Shown here piece by piece: positions 18,018 through 27,672 of a stretch of 64,000 nucleotides of DNA; position 1 is the stretch's first letter, and each line of letters begins with the position of its first letter. Source of the stretch: Silvimonas soli. Lineage in GTDB: Bacteria; Pseudomonadota; Gammaproteobacteria; Burkholderiales; Chitinibacteraceae. The notes under the pieces are model-generated. The model made no database searches. It saw nothing but the letters and a program-made list of their open reading frames with translations, and was not told the origin of the DNA. The DNA lies in the NCBI RefSeq assembly GCF_030035605.1, contig NZ_CP106736.1, forward strand, positions 3,531,001 to 3,595,000. Reading direction: 5' to 3'. Both the position numbers and the translations under genes were made by a program.

Positions 18018-18608
18018 TCAGCTATCTGTTGCAGCATCGCCCGTGTAAAGCTCCGGAAACTGCACCCGCACCGGATCACCATCGCTACGCCAGCCGTGGC
18101 ACGAGTCAATCAACCTGCCCAGCAAACGAGACTGTTCACCGGTGCGCTCGCCCACGGCGGGCTGCGCTGTTTCCCGTTTGCGCAAGCCGGAGGAGATGGT
18201 CTGAAACGCCACCGTGGCCATCGGGCCCAGCAATTCGGTGATGTGTGTACAGCCCGCTCGCCCTTTGAATAATTCGCGGATTTTGCGGTTAAATCCCGGC
18301 CCGATCTTGATGCCGACCAGTTGCTGATATGAGGCGGCAATCTCTGGGCAAATGAGATAGGGCGAATGCTCGGTACTCGCCTCGGCAGCAACAATTTCGT
18401 ATTGGCTGTTGAGCGTGAGCCGCACCTGCATTTCATGCAGTGCTTCGCCCGCAGGCAGGTTGCGGCCATCGTAAAACGACACGGGATAACCTTTGGTGTC
18501 GGTGATGGTGGCTTCGATATCCCACAAGCCGTCCTGGCGTAGATAGCCTTGGCAGCTGATCTGGCGAGAATGATATGGGTCGCGGGCAACGGCAGGACTG
18601 AGCGCCAT
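18018..18608 (-). CDS. DUF2889 family protein
   Basis: A 196-residue protein resembling the DUF2889 family: an N-terminal region with RQISCQGYLRQDGLWDIEA, a following MQVRLTL strand, and a central segment with CPEIAASYQQLVGIKIGPGF and GCTHITELLGPMATVAFQT. The conserved Cys and His residues in those segments suggest metal binding, but the function of the family is not established. It is a single gene upstream of the pilin operon on the same strand, separated by an 177-base gap from the pilX-like stop, and is probably independent. Confidence 0.8.
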   Translation of the reverse strand: MALSPAVARDPYHSRQISCQGYLRQDGLWDIEATITDTKGYPVSFYDGRNLPAGEALHEMQVRLTLNSQYEIVAAEASTEHSPYLICPEIAASYQQLVGIKIGPGFNRKIRELFKGRAGCTHITELLGPMATVAFQTISSGLRKRETAQPAVGERTGEQSRLLGRLIDSCHGWRSDGDPVRVQFPELYTGDAATDS

Positions 18609-18785
18609 GAGGACACCTTAAAAGGGACGCATAAATTACGATAAAAAAACCGGGCCGTCATTACGATCGGTCCGGTGATTGTCGTGGTTTTAAGCCCGCC
18701 AGTAAAAGTGCAGATAGTCCGTATCTTCGCGTTTGATTCAGCAATGCGGCCATCCGCGAACTGGTGGGACTAGTTTGGCGGCGAA

Positions 18786-20774
18786 CTACAGATAGCGACT
18801 CCAGAACACCTGCACGTTGTTGGTCGAGGTCGATGCGCCGCCGCCGGTACTTGGCAAGCCGGCGCCGGGCTGGTAGGCAGGTGGTAATGCGGTCAGGTTG
18901 ATGGTGGTACTGCCGCCCAGGCTGTTGGTCACACTGGAACCATTACCAGCGGCGGTGACATAGCCATTCACCACCGTACTCCCGCCGGTAGTGAGCTGGT
19001 TGCCTGCCAGAACGCTGCCGTAAATGGTGTTGGACGAGCCGAGACTGATGTTCCCGCCAGAATAGATGCCATTGACCGCGCCCCCAGCCAGCAGGGCGTA
19101 ATTCGCTGCCGGGTTGGCCGTATAAACATAACTGGTGGGATTGCTCGTCGGCGTGCACAGGTTGGTAGGATAGCGCGCCGGAAAAAATGAATTCACGCAG
19201 ATGCCGGTCGGCGTGTAATTGGTGCCAGAGACTGAACCGTTATAACCGGCGTAGCTCGGCGCATAGACCTGAAAACTGCCACTGGTGGCGATGTTGCCGG
19301 TGGCAATAAAGGTGTTGTAGTAATTGCCATTGCCCAGCGCCAGATTGCCGTGAAACCAGGTCACCCCCTGCGCAATGCTGGTGCCGTTAATCGACCATGT
19401 GCTGTTACTGGTGCTATAGGCAAAGCAGCTATTGCTGGTCGAATAACCCTGGCAAATGGTCACAGCGGAGCCAACGGCTGGCGTCTGGCAAGTCGGGTTG
19501 CTGGCACTTGAGCCGGTGGCTAACGCGGTACAGAGATAATCCTGGTGGCTGCCATCGTAATTGCCCAGATAATACGTACCGTTGGCGATGCCATTCACAT
19601 TGGCAACGGTGACTTTGCGATAGCCGCTGCTATCCACATCAAAAACGTAATTGGCCAGCGATTGCAATTGGTAAGCATCCACCGTTTGCGTGGTCAGGGT
19701 CAGGGCGGTCAGCGGCGTGATGGCCACCGTGTAACCGGTTTGCTGCGTGACATTGACGTTGTTGTTCCAGCTAGGTTTGGACAGCGCGCCACCAATAATG
19801 CCGCTGCCGACACTGCCACTGCTGGTCACCGTCAGGTTTTTTTGCGCATACAGCGTGCCGACCGTGCTGTAGTCCATGGTCACGCTGCCTTTGGTTTTGA
19901 CCGATGTCGCGCCGCCCAGCGTGACATCGCCAATCGCCACAATGGCGCCGTTGTTGGTGCTCTGGGCACTGACGGTTCCGTTGGCGTTAATCGCACCTGC
20001 ATAGGCTGCGCCAGTCAGCACCACATTGCCCATTGCGTTGATCGTCAAAGCACTGGCACTGCCGCTCAACGTGACATTGCCATTCGAAGAAATGACATTT
20101 ACCGAGGAGTTGCTGCCTAGCGTGACATTGCCGGTGGCATTGATCGCCTTCAAACCCGTTAGCGACAGACTGCCAGCATTGAACGCACCCTGTACGTTGA
20201 TGACGGCGTTTTGCGCAGTGGTGGTGCTGGAGTTAATGGTGATGCTGCCACCCAGGTTCACGTCATGATTGAAATTGATGGCGTTGGTATTGCCAGGATT
20301 GCTTGAGGTGGTCGAACCGGTGACGCAATACACCGCCTGCACGGTTGACGTGGCGCCGCCGCTGCTGCCGGTAAAGTTGGCCGTGACCAAGGTGCCTTGG
20401 GTTGAGCCGGACGCCGCCGAGGAAACGCAGCCATTGCCGGTGGCCGAGTTCAGACTGACCACCGAGCCCGCGACGCCAGTGACGCCACCCAAGGTGATCG
20501 CGTTACCCGCAGCCAGACTGGTCGTGCCGGTCAGTCCGATTTGATACAGATATTGCCGAAAAGCCTCGACGCCATTCCATGCTTTCATCTGCGCCTGGGT
20601 GGCGCCGTGCGCCGTGACCATGCTGTCTTGTTCGCTGCGGATGTAATACATGGTGCCCAGCACGGCGGCGGACAACGACAAGCCCACCAGCAACACCAGC
20701 AAAATGGCCGCTAGGCCACGTTGGCCGCGGGTACTGGTCTGTGAGAAAGAAGAAGGGAAGTTGAAGGTTCTCAT
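18786..20774 (-). CDS. PilX-like minor pilin protein with beta-solenoid repeats
   Basis: The last gene of the minor-pilin operon. The 662-residue product begins like PilX (basic leader, then RGLAAILLVLLVGLSL at 19-34 without the prepilin Glu5) but is three to four times longer than usual. Residues 170-325 are a run of short Gly/Asn/Thr/Val repeats such as GNVTLGS, GNVTLSG, GDVTLGG and GSVTMDY, and similar repeats recur at about 559-630; both read as a beta-solenoid like bactofilins or adhesins. Several cysteines lie between. The ATG overlaps the pilW stop (ATGA). No PilY1 gene is nearby, so this could be the tip or adhesive component. Confidence 0.8.
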   Translation of the reverse strand: MRTFNFPSSFSQTSTRGQRGLAAILLVLLVGLSLSAAVLGTMYYIRSEQDSMVTAHGATQAQMKAWNGVEAFRQYLYQIGLTGTTSLAAGNAITLGGVTGVAGSVVSLNSATGNGCVSSAASGSTQGTLVTANFTGSSGGATSTVQAVYCVTGSTTSSNPGNTNAINFNHDVNLGGSITINSSTTTAQNAVINVQGAFNAGSLSLTGLKAINATGNVTLGSNSSVNVISSNGNVTLSGSASALTINAMGNVVLTGAAYAGAINANGTVSAQSTNNGAIVAIGDVTLGGATSVKTKGSVTMDYSTVGTLYAQKNLTVTSSGSVGSGIIGGALSKPSWNNNVNVTQQTGYTVAITPLTALTLTTQTVDAYQLQSLANYVFDVDSSGYRKVTVANVNGIANGTYYLGNYDGSHQDYLCTALATGSSASNPTCQTPAVGSAVTICQGYSTSNSCFAYSTSNSTWSINGTSIAQGVTWFHGNLALGNGNYYNTFIATGNIATSGSFQVYAPSYAGYNGSVSGTNYTPTGICVNSFFPARYPTNLCTPTSNPTSYVYTANPAANYALLAGGAVNGIYSGGNISLGSSNTIYGSVLAGNQLTTGGSTVVNGYVTAAGNGSSVTNSLGGSTTINLTALPPAYQPGAGLPSTGGGASTSTNNVQVFWSRYL

Positions 20775-21559
20775 GTGGAGAAGTTCGGCAAGCAAGTGGT
20801 CCAGGAGTTACTGCCGCTATTGGTCGTCCAGTTAATCCGGATCGACAAACCGGCCGTATGGGTCTGGCTGCTGGTAAGCCCGGAAACAGCACTGGCTGCA
20901 GAGGCGGGCAGGCTGGCCGTGTTCACTTCTGCGCCATACGGCCAGCAGGTACCGGTGCCTGTGCTGGCCTGGAAAGTCAGATTGGGCGGCACCGGCGGTG
21001 CTGCGTTAATTGCTGGCAAGATATTGGCCCCAATCAGCGGGGTAACCGTCCAGACTTTGCTGCTCCACTGGGTGGAAACCGGGTTGCAACTGCCGGCGGC
21101 CTGCAATAACGAGACCGAATTGTCGGCACTACTGCTGATCAGGCCTTGGCAGGTCCACGCTGTGGTGGCCGTGGTCTGGGTGGGATTGCTTTCCCAAAAA
21201 ATGGCGTTGGCGTAGGTGGTTGCCGTAGTCGGCAGGGTCACCGCAGTGCCGGTCACCTTATTGGTGCTAGCCAGGGCAGCACCGCTGACCACAGCAAAGT
21301 TGGTATTGCTGGCCGCGCTGGCAATCCCGAACCCCGCGCTTTGCAGCTGGTTTTGCACGGTCAACAAACCGGTGGTGGCCTGTCGATCTTGTGCGGCGGT
21401 GGGCTGCATGCCGCTGCTTTGATCAAACGTAAAATGCAGCACCACCCGAAACAGCGACAGCATGGCCAGGATGACCAGCATGGATATCACCAGGCCAACC
21501 ATCAGACTGACTAGCGTGAAGCCTCGTTGTCCGGAGCCGAGATGAGCATTTTTTTTCAT
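20771..21559 (-). CDS. pilW: Type IV pilus minor pilin PilW-like
   Basis: A 262-residue prepilin-like protein with leader MKKNAHLGSGQRG, cleavage before FTLVSLMVGLVISMLVIL, and a large periplasmic domain with several Cys. Leader plus length match PilW, a minor pilin that helps prime pilus assembly with PilV, PilX and FimU/FimT. The residue at +5 of the mature form is Ser rather than the usual Glu, as in some PilW proteins. It overlaps its neighbours on both sides, so translation is coupled through the operon. Confidence 0.87.
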   Translation of the reverse strand: MKKNAHLGSGQRGFTLVSLMVGLVISMLVILAMLSLFRVVLHFTFDQSSGMQPTAAQDRQATTGLLTVQNQLQSAGFGIASAASNTNFAVVSGAALASTNKVTGTAVTLPTTATTYANAIFWESNPTQTTATTAWTCQGLISSSADNSVSLLQAAGSCNPVSTQWSSKVWTVTPLIGANILPAINAAPPVPPNLTFQASTGTGTCWPYGAEVNTASLPASAASAVSGLTSSQTHTAGLSIRINWTTNSGSNSWTTCLPNFST

Positions 21560-21978
21560 TGCGAACCATTGTTGGTAATGACAAGCGAACCGCCCAGCAA
21601 CGAGCCATCACTTGGCGCGCTGGCGGTGATCGCCACCTGCGGCACAAACACGGTTTTGGCAGTGCCCCCGGCAACACTCACCGTCGCCTGAACCATGGTG
21701 CAATTGCTGGCCGTTGTGGCAGATACGGTGTTGCTGGCATTCAAGGCGATCGGGGCAGGAGTCACACCATTGCAAAGTGCACTCAAGCCAGTGGTGCTGC
21801 TTTGCAACTGGGCGCGCACCTGATTCACCACAATGTTCTGGGCGTTAACGGTGGTCTGGCTCAAGGCAGAGCGCGACAGCACATAGGTCATGCCCACCCC
21901 GACAATGCCCATCAGCAGCATGGCGATCAAACCTTCAAACAAGCTGGTGCCACGCTGGCGTAGCAGACGTTGCGACAA
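21556..21978 (-). CDS. pilV: Type IV pilus minor pilin PilV-like
   Basis: Minor pilin with leader MSQRLLRQRG and mature start TSLFEGLIAMLLMGIVGVG, including the +5 Glu needed for assembly. The start is a judgement: a TTG at 21978 gives this 10-residue leader and a 140-residue protein, while a GTG at 22017 or an ATG at 22089 would give unlikely leaders overlapping fimT. It ends four bases into pilW. In Neisseria the equivalent is PilI. Confidence 0.8.
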   Translation of the reverse strand: MSQRLLRQRGTSLFEGLIAMLLMGIVGVGMTYVLSRSALSQTTVNAQNIVVNQVRAQLQSSTTGLSALCNGVTPAPIALNASNTVSATTASNCTMVQATVSVAGGTAKTVFVPQVAITASAPSDGSLLGGSLVITNNGSQ

Positions 21979-21991
21979 TGGCTGTGGCGGC

Positions 21992-22474
21992 CTAGTTAAG
22001 CACGGCAGTGGTATCACTGCTAACTCCCATGCTGGTGACGATGAAAGTGGCAGCAGTACCGCATTGCGTACTCCCCAAAGTGGCAGCAACGGGCAGGCCG
22101 GAATCGTTATACGCCACGCATTGCGCCGCCGCGCCGTTCAAGATGGCCGTGGTGGCATTGGGCAATTTGCCGGTCCACACCGCGTTGGTGCAATTGAGGC
22201 CGCTGGCGGTTGCGGCGTCCTGGGCGCACACCGTGTTGTTATTCAATACCAGGTAAGCGGCTGGATTGCTGGCCGTGACGGCACTGCCATTGCGCAACGC
22301 CCGTGATTTGGCTCTGGCAACACCTTGGTTGAACAACGTAGTGCCAGACCGGATGTTGGAGGAGCCTACCCATTGCATCGTTAATGGCACACCCTGCAGT
22401 AACAGCACCATCATCACCGCAATGGTGATGATGAATTCAATTAGCGTGAAACCGGCGTTCCTTTGTTTATACAT
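21992..22474 (-). CDS. fimT: FimT/GspH-family minor pseudopilin
   Basis: A 160-residue prepilin-like protein with a short leader MYKQRNAG and mature FTLIEFIITIAVMMVLLLQG, the classical N-methylation motif with Glu5. The C-terminal domain has the GspH/FimT pattern and paired Cys. FimT-type pilins sit in the initiation complex and in several species bind DNA for uptake; whether this one does cannot be seen. It lies 6 bases downstream of the pilE-like gene. Confidence 0.87.
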   Translation of the reverse strand: MYKQRNAGFTLIEFIITIAVMMVLLLQGVPLTMQWVGSSNIRSGTTLFNQGVARAKSRALRNGSAVTASNPAAYLVLNNNTVCAQDAATASGLNCTNAVWTGKLPNATTAILNGAAAQCVAYNDSGLPVAATLGSTQCGTAATFIVTSMGVSSDTTAVLN

Positions 22475-22480
22475 GGCCCG

Positions 22481-22957
22481 TTACCACATCGTCAGGCCAC
22501 CGCAGGCTGAGGTTCCGGTTCCTGAGCCAGCCGAGATCTGCCGGGCATTGGTGCTATCCAGCTTGAGCGTGCATCCACTGGTCATTTGCCCGGCTTTACC
22601 TGTGGCGGTCAGCAAATAAGCTGGAGCGGGGGAGCCCGAAGGTGCCGGAGTTTGCACCGAGTAAGTAAACATGATCTTCTCGGCGGGGCTAAATCCGGGG
22701 AAGCTAGATGATGTGGTGACATCGCTGGACGTAGCCGGGTAGCTCAAGTTCACCTGATGCTGGTTTTCCATAATCAACGCCAGCGCAACCAGATCGGCGC
22801 CCGCACCCTTCACATGACTCTTCACGATGTAATTGCGATAGCTGGGCAGGGCAATGGCGGCCAGAATGGCCACGATAGCTACCGTGACCATTATTTCGAT
22901 CAGCGTGAAGCCCGCGTTTTTTGCGGATATGAATGAAAGTGCGCTGCGTTGGTTCAT
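22481..22957 (-). CDS. PilE-like type IV pilin
   Basis: First gene of the minor-pilin operon. The leader MNQRSALSFISAKNAG precedes FTLIEIMVTVAIVAILAAIALPSY, the canonical pilin N-terminus with Glu5. The mature protein is about 142 residues with a C-terminal Cys pair (CTLKL and TSACGG), the form typical of PilE and PilA minor-type subunits. The frame stays open to 23086, but the ATG at 22957 gives a normal leader. As it heads a minor-pilin operon it is more likely a PilE-type minor pilin than the major subunit. Confidence 0.87.
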   Translation of the reverse strand: MNQRSALSFISAKNAGFTLIEIMVTVAIVAILAAIALPSYRNYIVKSHVKGAGADLVALALIMENQHQVNLSYPATSSDVTTSSSFPGFSPAEKIMFTYSVQTPAPSGSPAPAYLLTATGKAGQMTSGCTLKLDSTNARQISAGSGTGTSACGGLTMW

Positions 22958-23443
22958 GGTGCTCGCTGTGTGAATCTGGATTGGGGCAGGCAAACAGACA
23001 AGCGCCCCGTGGTAGTGGTTCCGCCTTATGTGATTATTTTGATCATTCCCATACAAACTGCATGCTTTTGGTCGTTTCTCGTTCATTACGCGAACAAAAC
23101 GACCTGCTGATGGGCTGGAAAGAGCGCATTAGGGCGCAGATCCAATATTCACGATAGCAAAACATTGTGCGAGCTTTGTGCAGATCGGGCCGAAAGGTAG
23201 GCCGACCAGATGGGTTGATCTGGCCGAGGGCTGGCTAGAAACGCACGATCTGTTTGCGATGAACGAAGAAGTCAGTGCCAAAGGTCACCGCGCAATCCTC
23301 AAAATAATGGCTGGTCCGCAACAACCAGTATCCCGTGCCGGGAAGGTTATCGATTTTGCCTGCCCGACTGTCTGGCTCTTCAAATGCGCGCTCTGGTACT
23401 GGCGGCGTATGCACTGTGGGATTACTGAAGTGGCGCAGCATGC
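22958..23443. other. Intergenic region upstream of the pilin operon
   Basis: Nearly 490 bases between the pilin start and the EIIA stop, both on the minus strand. It should hold the pilin operon promoter. Open frames here (23178-23516 and others) lack ribosome sites and recognisable content, and I see no terminator-like hairpin or repeat. Confidence 0.5.
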
Positions 23444-23941
23444 TCATGATTCAAGCTCCGTTAACGAGCGGGTGTGGGCATTCAGGTGCAGCGGCGCGGT
23501 GGCCAGCAAGCGGTGAATTGCCGTTTGGGTATGCGCAGCTCGCAATGCCTGGCGAAAATCGCGCTGGTGTAGCGCGGCGGCAAGGTCGGCCAGTGCCTGC
23601 AAATGGTGTTGGGTTGCTTTGGCCGGCATCAGCAAAAAGAAGAATTCGCTCAAGCCTTTGCCATCTGGCGTTTCGCCATCGACCGGCAATACCGGGCGGA
23701 TGAAGATCAGTGCCGGACGTTCCAGCCCTTCAACGCGGGCGTGGGGAATGGCGATGCCGCGGCCGAGACCGGTAGGGCCAATGCGTTCACGGTCGAGCAA
23801 TTTCTGAAGCACTTGCGCCGCTGGCAGCCCGAAATGGCGTTCAGCAAAACAGGCCGCCTGTTCAAATAACGAGTGCGGCGTCTGGGCGGGTACCTCTAGC
23901 AAAATACTGGATGGCGGGCATAAATCGGCCAGAGAGAACAT
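23444..23941 (-). CDS. PTS EIIA domain protein (PtsN/fructose type)
   Basis: A 165-residue stand-alone EIIA domain of the fructose/mannitol/PtsN class, which accepts a phosphoryl group from HPr-type donors. The active-site motif GLGRGIAIPHARV is present and His67 is the predicted phosphorylation site. The FFFLLMPAKATQHHLQALADLA segment completes the domain. No HPr, EI or sugar permease is nearby, so a regulatory role like that of PtsN is likely. Its C-terminus is slightly longer than that of PtsN. Confidence 0.87.
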   Translation of the reverse strand: MFSLADLCPPSSILLEVPAQTPHSLFEQAACFAERHFGLPAAQVLQKLLDRERIGPTGLGRGIAIPHARVEGLERPALIFIRPVLPVDGETPDGKGLSEFFFLLMPAKATQHHLQALADLAAALHQRDFRQALRAAHTQTAIHRLLATAPLHLNAHTRSLTELES

Positions 23942-24201
23942 GGTGTTTTCCTTTGCAATGCAGATGATCCGGTCACGCCTTGTGGAGCGGTGGACTGGCT
24001 GAGATCACTGTATGAAAGGCCGTATAAACAACGCATAAAAAAGCAGCTCCGCCAGGCAAAAATCGCAAAAATCCTCTTCCCGCGTGGCACCAATAACGCC
24101 TTTCGACCTGATGGCCAGGCAACATGCCTGGATAAAAGCGCACGCGCGTGCCTACAGTGGCTCTTGATCTATTTGTTCACACGCATCCCGGGAGCGAAGG
24201 T

Positions 24202-25218
24202 ATGAGCACGAGCGATACGATTCACGGTTGGGCAGCAAAGGCGCCTCACACGCCGTTAGAGCCGTTTGACTTTAACGACGGCCCGCTGGGCGACGAAGAC
24301 GTTGAAGTCGAAATTGATTATTGCGGCATTTGTCACTCGGATTTGTCGATGCTGGATAACGAATGGGGCATGACCACATACCCGTTTGTGCCGGGGCATG
24401 AAGCGGTCGGCCGGGTGGTGCGGATGGGTGCGCAGGCCAAAGGGCTAAAGCTGGGACAGACAGTGGGTGTGGGCTGGAATCGCGGCAGCTGCATGCACTG
24501 TCATTCGTGCATCGGTGGCGACCAGCATTTATGCGCCGAGGTACAACCCACCATTCTGGGGCGGCATGGTGCCTTTGCGGATCGTATCCGCGCGCATTGG
24601 GCGTGGGCTATTCCCTTGCCAGACGGGGTTGATCCGGCGGTGGCTGGGCCGTTGTTTTGCGGCGGCATTACCGTGTTTGCACCGCTGGTGGTGCATAACG
24701 TCAAACCTACCCAGCGCGTGGGCGTGATTGGTATCGGTGGCTTGGGCCACATGGCGATCCGCTTCATGAGCGCCTGGGGCTGCGAGGTCACAGCGTTTAC
24801 CTCGTCGGCGCGCAAACACGATGAAGCCCGCGAGCTAGGCGCCCATCGGGTGGTAACCAGTACCGATAGCGCCTCGCTGGCTGCGGCGGCGGGTTCGCTG
24901 GATTTCTTGCTGGTGACCGCCAACGTCAAACTGGATTGGGATGCGATCATTAACACGCTGGCGCCAAAAGGTCGGCTGCATTTTGTCGGCGCGGTGCCCG
25001 AGCCTGTGCCGTTGACGGTGTTTACCTTGCTGCTCAAGCAGATGGATGTCTCCGGGTCCCCCACCGGTTCGCCTGCGGTGATCGCCGACATGCTGGCATT
25101 TTGCGCCCGGCACGGCATCGGGCCGATGGTCGAGCACTTTCCGGTCGCCCGCATTAACGACGCCATCCAGCATTTGCGTGATGGCAAAGCGCGTTACCGC
25201 ATCGTGCTGGATATGTGA
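24202..25218 (+). CDS. Zinc-dependent alcohol dehydrogenase (CAD/YahK type)
   Basis: An NADP-dependent medium-chain alcohol or aldehyde reductase, 338 residues. Catalytic zinc ligands are visible as CGICHSD (Cys41) and GHE (His66, Glu67); a structural zinc site is formed by the clustered cysteines of SCMHCHSC and the later Cys in QHLC. The dinucleotide motif is GIGGLGHMAIRF. This pattern matches the cinnamyl-alcohol dehydrogenase branch, which reduces a range of aldehydes. The ATG at 24202 follows GGAGCGAAGG. It stands alone, divergent from the EIIA gene. Confidence 0.9.
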   Translation: MSTSDTIHGWAAKAPHTPLEPFDFNDGPLGDEDVEVEIDYCGICHSDLSMLDNEWGMTTYPFVPGHEAVGRVVRMGAQAKGLKLGQTVGVGWNRGSCMHCHSCIGGDQHLCAEVQPTILGRHGAFADRIRAHWAWAIPLPDGVDPAVAGPLFCGGITVFAPLVVHNVKPTQRVGVIGIGGLGHMAIRFMSAWGCEVTAFTSSARKHDEARELGAHRVVTSTDSASLAAAAGSLDFLLVTANVKLDWDAIINTLAPKGRLHFVGAVPEPVPLTVFTLLLKQMDVSGSPTGSPAVIADMLAFCARHGIGPMVEHFPVARINDAIQHLRDGKARYRIVLDM

Positions 25219-25316
25219 TTCGGAACGCACTTGTCAGCGTTTTGGCTGCAAACTGCCCCGGCTGCGACTTGCGTCCGGGGCAGTTTATTGCCGAGGACAT
25301 TCTCGAAGCCGGTGCC

Positions 25317-26669
25317 TTAGCCGCGTAACGTGACCAGTTCTTCGGCAATGGAAGGATGTAACGCCACAGTCCGGCGAAAATCCTGCCAGCGCGCACTGGC
25401 AGTAAGTGCTACGCCAATCAACTGCGCCATCTCGGCTACACCTTCGCCCAGCAAATGCACGCCCACTACCCGGTCGGTTGGATTGTCGATCAACACTTTC
25501 ATCAGCACTTGATCTTCTGATCCGGCGAAAGCCTGCGTCATCGCCCGGAAACGCGTTTGCAGCACGCGGATATCCGGGAAACGCTCGCGCGCCTGGGCTT
25601 CGGTGAGGCCGACTGTGCCCAGCTCGGGAGTGGAAAACACCGCGGTGGGGACCAGTTCGTAATCCAGTTCGAGCGGGGTGATTTGCCCAAACAATTGATC
25701 GGCAAAAGCCTGCCCTTCGCGAATGGCCACTGGCGTCAGATTCAGCCGGTCAGTGACATCCCCCACCGCGTAAATGGATGGAATGTTGGTGCGGGAGTGG
25801 GCATCCACTTGGATGGCGCCCTTGTCATCCACCGCAACGCCAGCTTGTTCCAGCCCCAGCGCGCGCGTATTGGGTTTGCGCCCGGTACAAAGCATGACCG
25901 TATCCACCGTATAAGTGGCGCCGGTGCTGCTGCTTACGCGCAGACCATCGGCGGTTTGCTCGATTTGGCGGATGAACTGCTCGGTATGCAAAGCAATGCC
26001 GCGCCGGGTTTGGTGCTCGGCGAGCAGTCGCGCCAGGTCTTCATCAAACCCCCTAAGCAATTGCTGTCCGCGAATCATGATCGAGGTCTGCACACCCAAT
26101 CCGGCAAAGATGCCGGCAAATTCCACCGCGATATAACCACCGCCAACGATCAGCACCCGGCCGGGTAGCTCTGGCAAGTGAAAGGCTTCATCCGAGGTAA
26201 TCGCCAATTCACTGCCAGGAAAAACCGCCCGATGTGGATAGCCGCCGGTGGCAATCAGGCTGTAGCGTGCGGTAACGCGTTGGCCACTGGTCGCCAGGCG
26301 CAGGGTGTTTGCGTCTTCAAAGGTGGCTTGCTCGGCATGGATGACCACGCCGGAATTAACCAGGTTGCGCTGGTAAATGGCTTCCAGCCGCGAAATCTCC
26401 GTGTCTTTGTGGGTGATCAGGCTGGCCCAGTCAAATTGGGCATCTTGCTGCTGCCAACCGTAGGCGCGGCTGGCGCGAAACTGATCCGGGAAGCGGCTGG
26501 CATAAACCAGCAGCTTTTTGGGAACGCAACCGCGATTGACGCAGGTGCCGCCAAAATTGGCTTGCTCGGCAATCGCTACCCTGGCGCCGTGGCTGGCCGC
26601 AACCCGCGCCGCCCGCACGCCGCCGGAACCCCCGCCAATGACAAACAGGTCAACGTCGTAATTTGCCAT
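25317..26669 (-). CDS. gor: Glutathione-disulfide reductase
   Basis: A flavoenzyme that reduces oxidised glutathione with NADPH in the cytoplasm. The 450-residue product has an FAD motif GGGSGGVRAAR (12-22), the redox-active pair Cys43/Cys48 in GGTCVNRGCVPKKL, the NADPH-binding GGGYIAVEFAG, and a C-terminal ALHPSIAEE with the catalytic His, as expected for this enzyme. The ATG at 26669 gives the same 450 residues as E. coli Gor; the open frame runs to 26825. It faces the adh gene tail to tail. Confidence 0.9.
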   Translation of the reverse strand: MANYDVDLFVIGGGSGGVRAARVAASHGARVAIAEQANFGGTCVNRGCVPKKLLVYASRFPDQFRASRAYGWQQQDAQFDWASLITHKDTEISRLEAIYQRNLVNSGVVIHAEQATFEDANTLRLATSGQRVTARYSLIATGGYPHRAVFPGSELAITSDEAFHLPELPGRVLIVGGGYIAVEFAGIFAGLGVQTSIMIRGQQLLRGFDEDLARLLAEHQTRRGIALHTEQFIRQIEQTADGLRVSSSTGATYTVDTVMLCTGRKPNTRALGLEQAGVAVDDKGAIQVDAHSRTNIPSIYAVGDVTDRLNLTPVAIREGQAFADQLFGQITPLELDYELVPTAVFSTPELGTVGLTEAQARERFPDIRVLQTRFRAMTQAFAGSEDQVLMKVLIDNPTDRVVGVHLLGEGVAEMAQLIGVALTASARWQDFRRTVALHPSIAEELVTLRG

Positions 26670-26850
26670 CTGTGCTCTCCAGAGTCTGATCAGTCTGCAC
26701 GTGATATGAGGGTGGTCGAAAGCGGCCCGATACGCAAGCCGGTACTGTGGTTGCGCGTCGGCCTCGCCAATGTCCATGTCATGTTTTACGCTGTAGGCTC
26801 GGGCCAAAGTGGCCGGGTTTGACACAACAAACAGTCGGGGAAGCTAGTCA

Positions 26851-27432
26851 ATGGGGAAGGGCAGGCTGGAAGCGTTTAGTGATGGCGTGTTGGCCATCAT
26901 CATTACCATCATGGTGCTGGAGCTTAAAGTGCCGCACGGGACCGATCCGCACGCATTGCTGGAAATGTGGCCGGTGCTGTTGAGTTATATCCTGAGTTTT
27001 ATCTACGTCGGTATTTACTGGAACAACCATCATCACCTGTTTCATGCGGTAACGGCGGTCAGCGGCGGTGTGCTCTGGGCCAACTTGCATTTGCTGTTCT
27101 GGTTGTCGCTGATTCCCGTTACCACGGCCTGGCTGGGCGAAAACGGCCTGATGTCATGGCCAGCTGCGCTCTACGGCGTGGTGTTGTTGGGGTCGGCAAT
27201 TGCCTATTTCATTCTTACCCGCGTGCTGGTTGCTCACCACGGGCGGCAATCTTTACTGGCGCAATCGTTAGGCAGTGATGTGAAGGGCAGGATATCTGTG
27301 GTGTTGTATGCACTGGGTGTTGGTCTGGCGTTTGTGCATGGCGCCATTGCCTGCATTTTGTATACCGTAGTCGCGGTAGTCTGGCTGATTCCAGACCGGC
27401 GTTTTGAACGGTCAGCCGATCAAGTATCTTGA
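26851..27432 (+). CDS. TMEM175 (DUF1211) family potassium channel protein
   Basis: A 193-residue, all-helical membrane protein beginning RLEAFSDGVLAIIITIMVLELKVP, the signature of bacterial TMEM175-like channels. In characterised members these are tetrameric potassium channels in which the first-helix FSD motif is conserved. The YWNNHHHLF segment of the third helix region is also typical. About six helices are predicted. The gene stands alone, with a short basic tail after the last helix. Confidence 0.87.
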   Translation: MGKGRLEAFSDGVLAIIITIMVLELKVPHGTDPHALLEMWPVLLSYILSFIYVGIYWNNHHHLFHAVTAVSGGVLWANLHLLFWLSLIPVTTAWLGENGLMSWPAALYGVVLLGSAIAYFILTRVLVAHHGRQSLLAQSLGSDVKGRISVVLYALGVGLAFVHGAIACILYTVVAVVWLIPDRRFERSADQVS

Positions 27433-27672
27433 TCAATTTGGGGCAAAAACGGAGTTGGATCATTTCTGATAGCGGAATGCGCCAAGGGCCGCTGCTGCAC
27501 GCAGAAAATTGATTTGTATTGTGCAATTCGCAACGTTATTGCTGATTCGTTGCATTTTTTTACAACTCGCAACATGATTTCTTTTGAATTCGCCGTGTGA
27601 TCTTCTAAGGTGAACGTGCAGTTGCATTTATATGACAAATTTTCCCGTGCAAACAGAAAGGAGAGAACCGAG

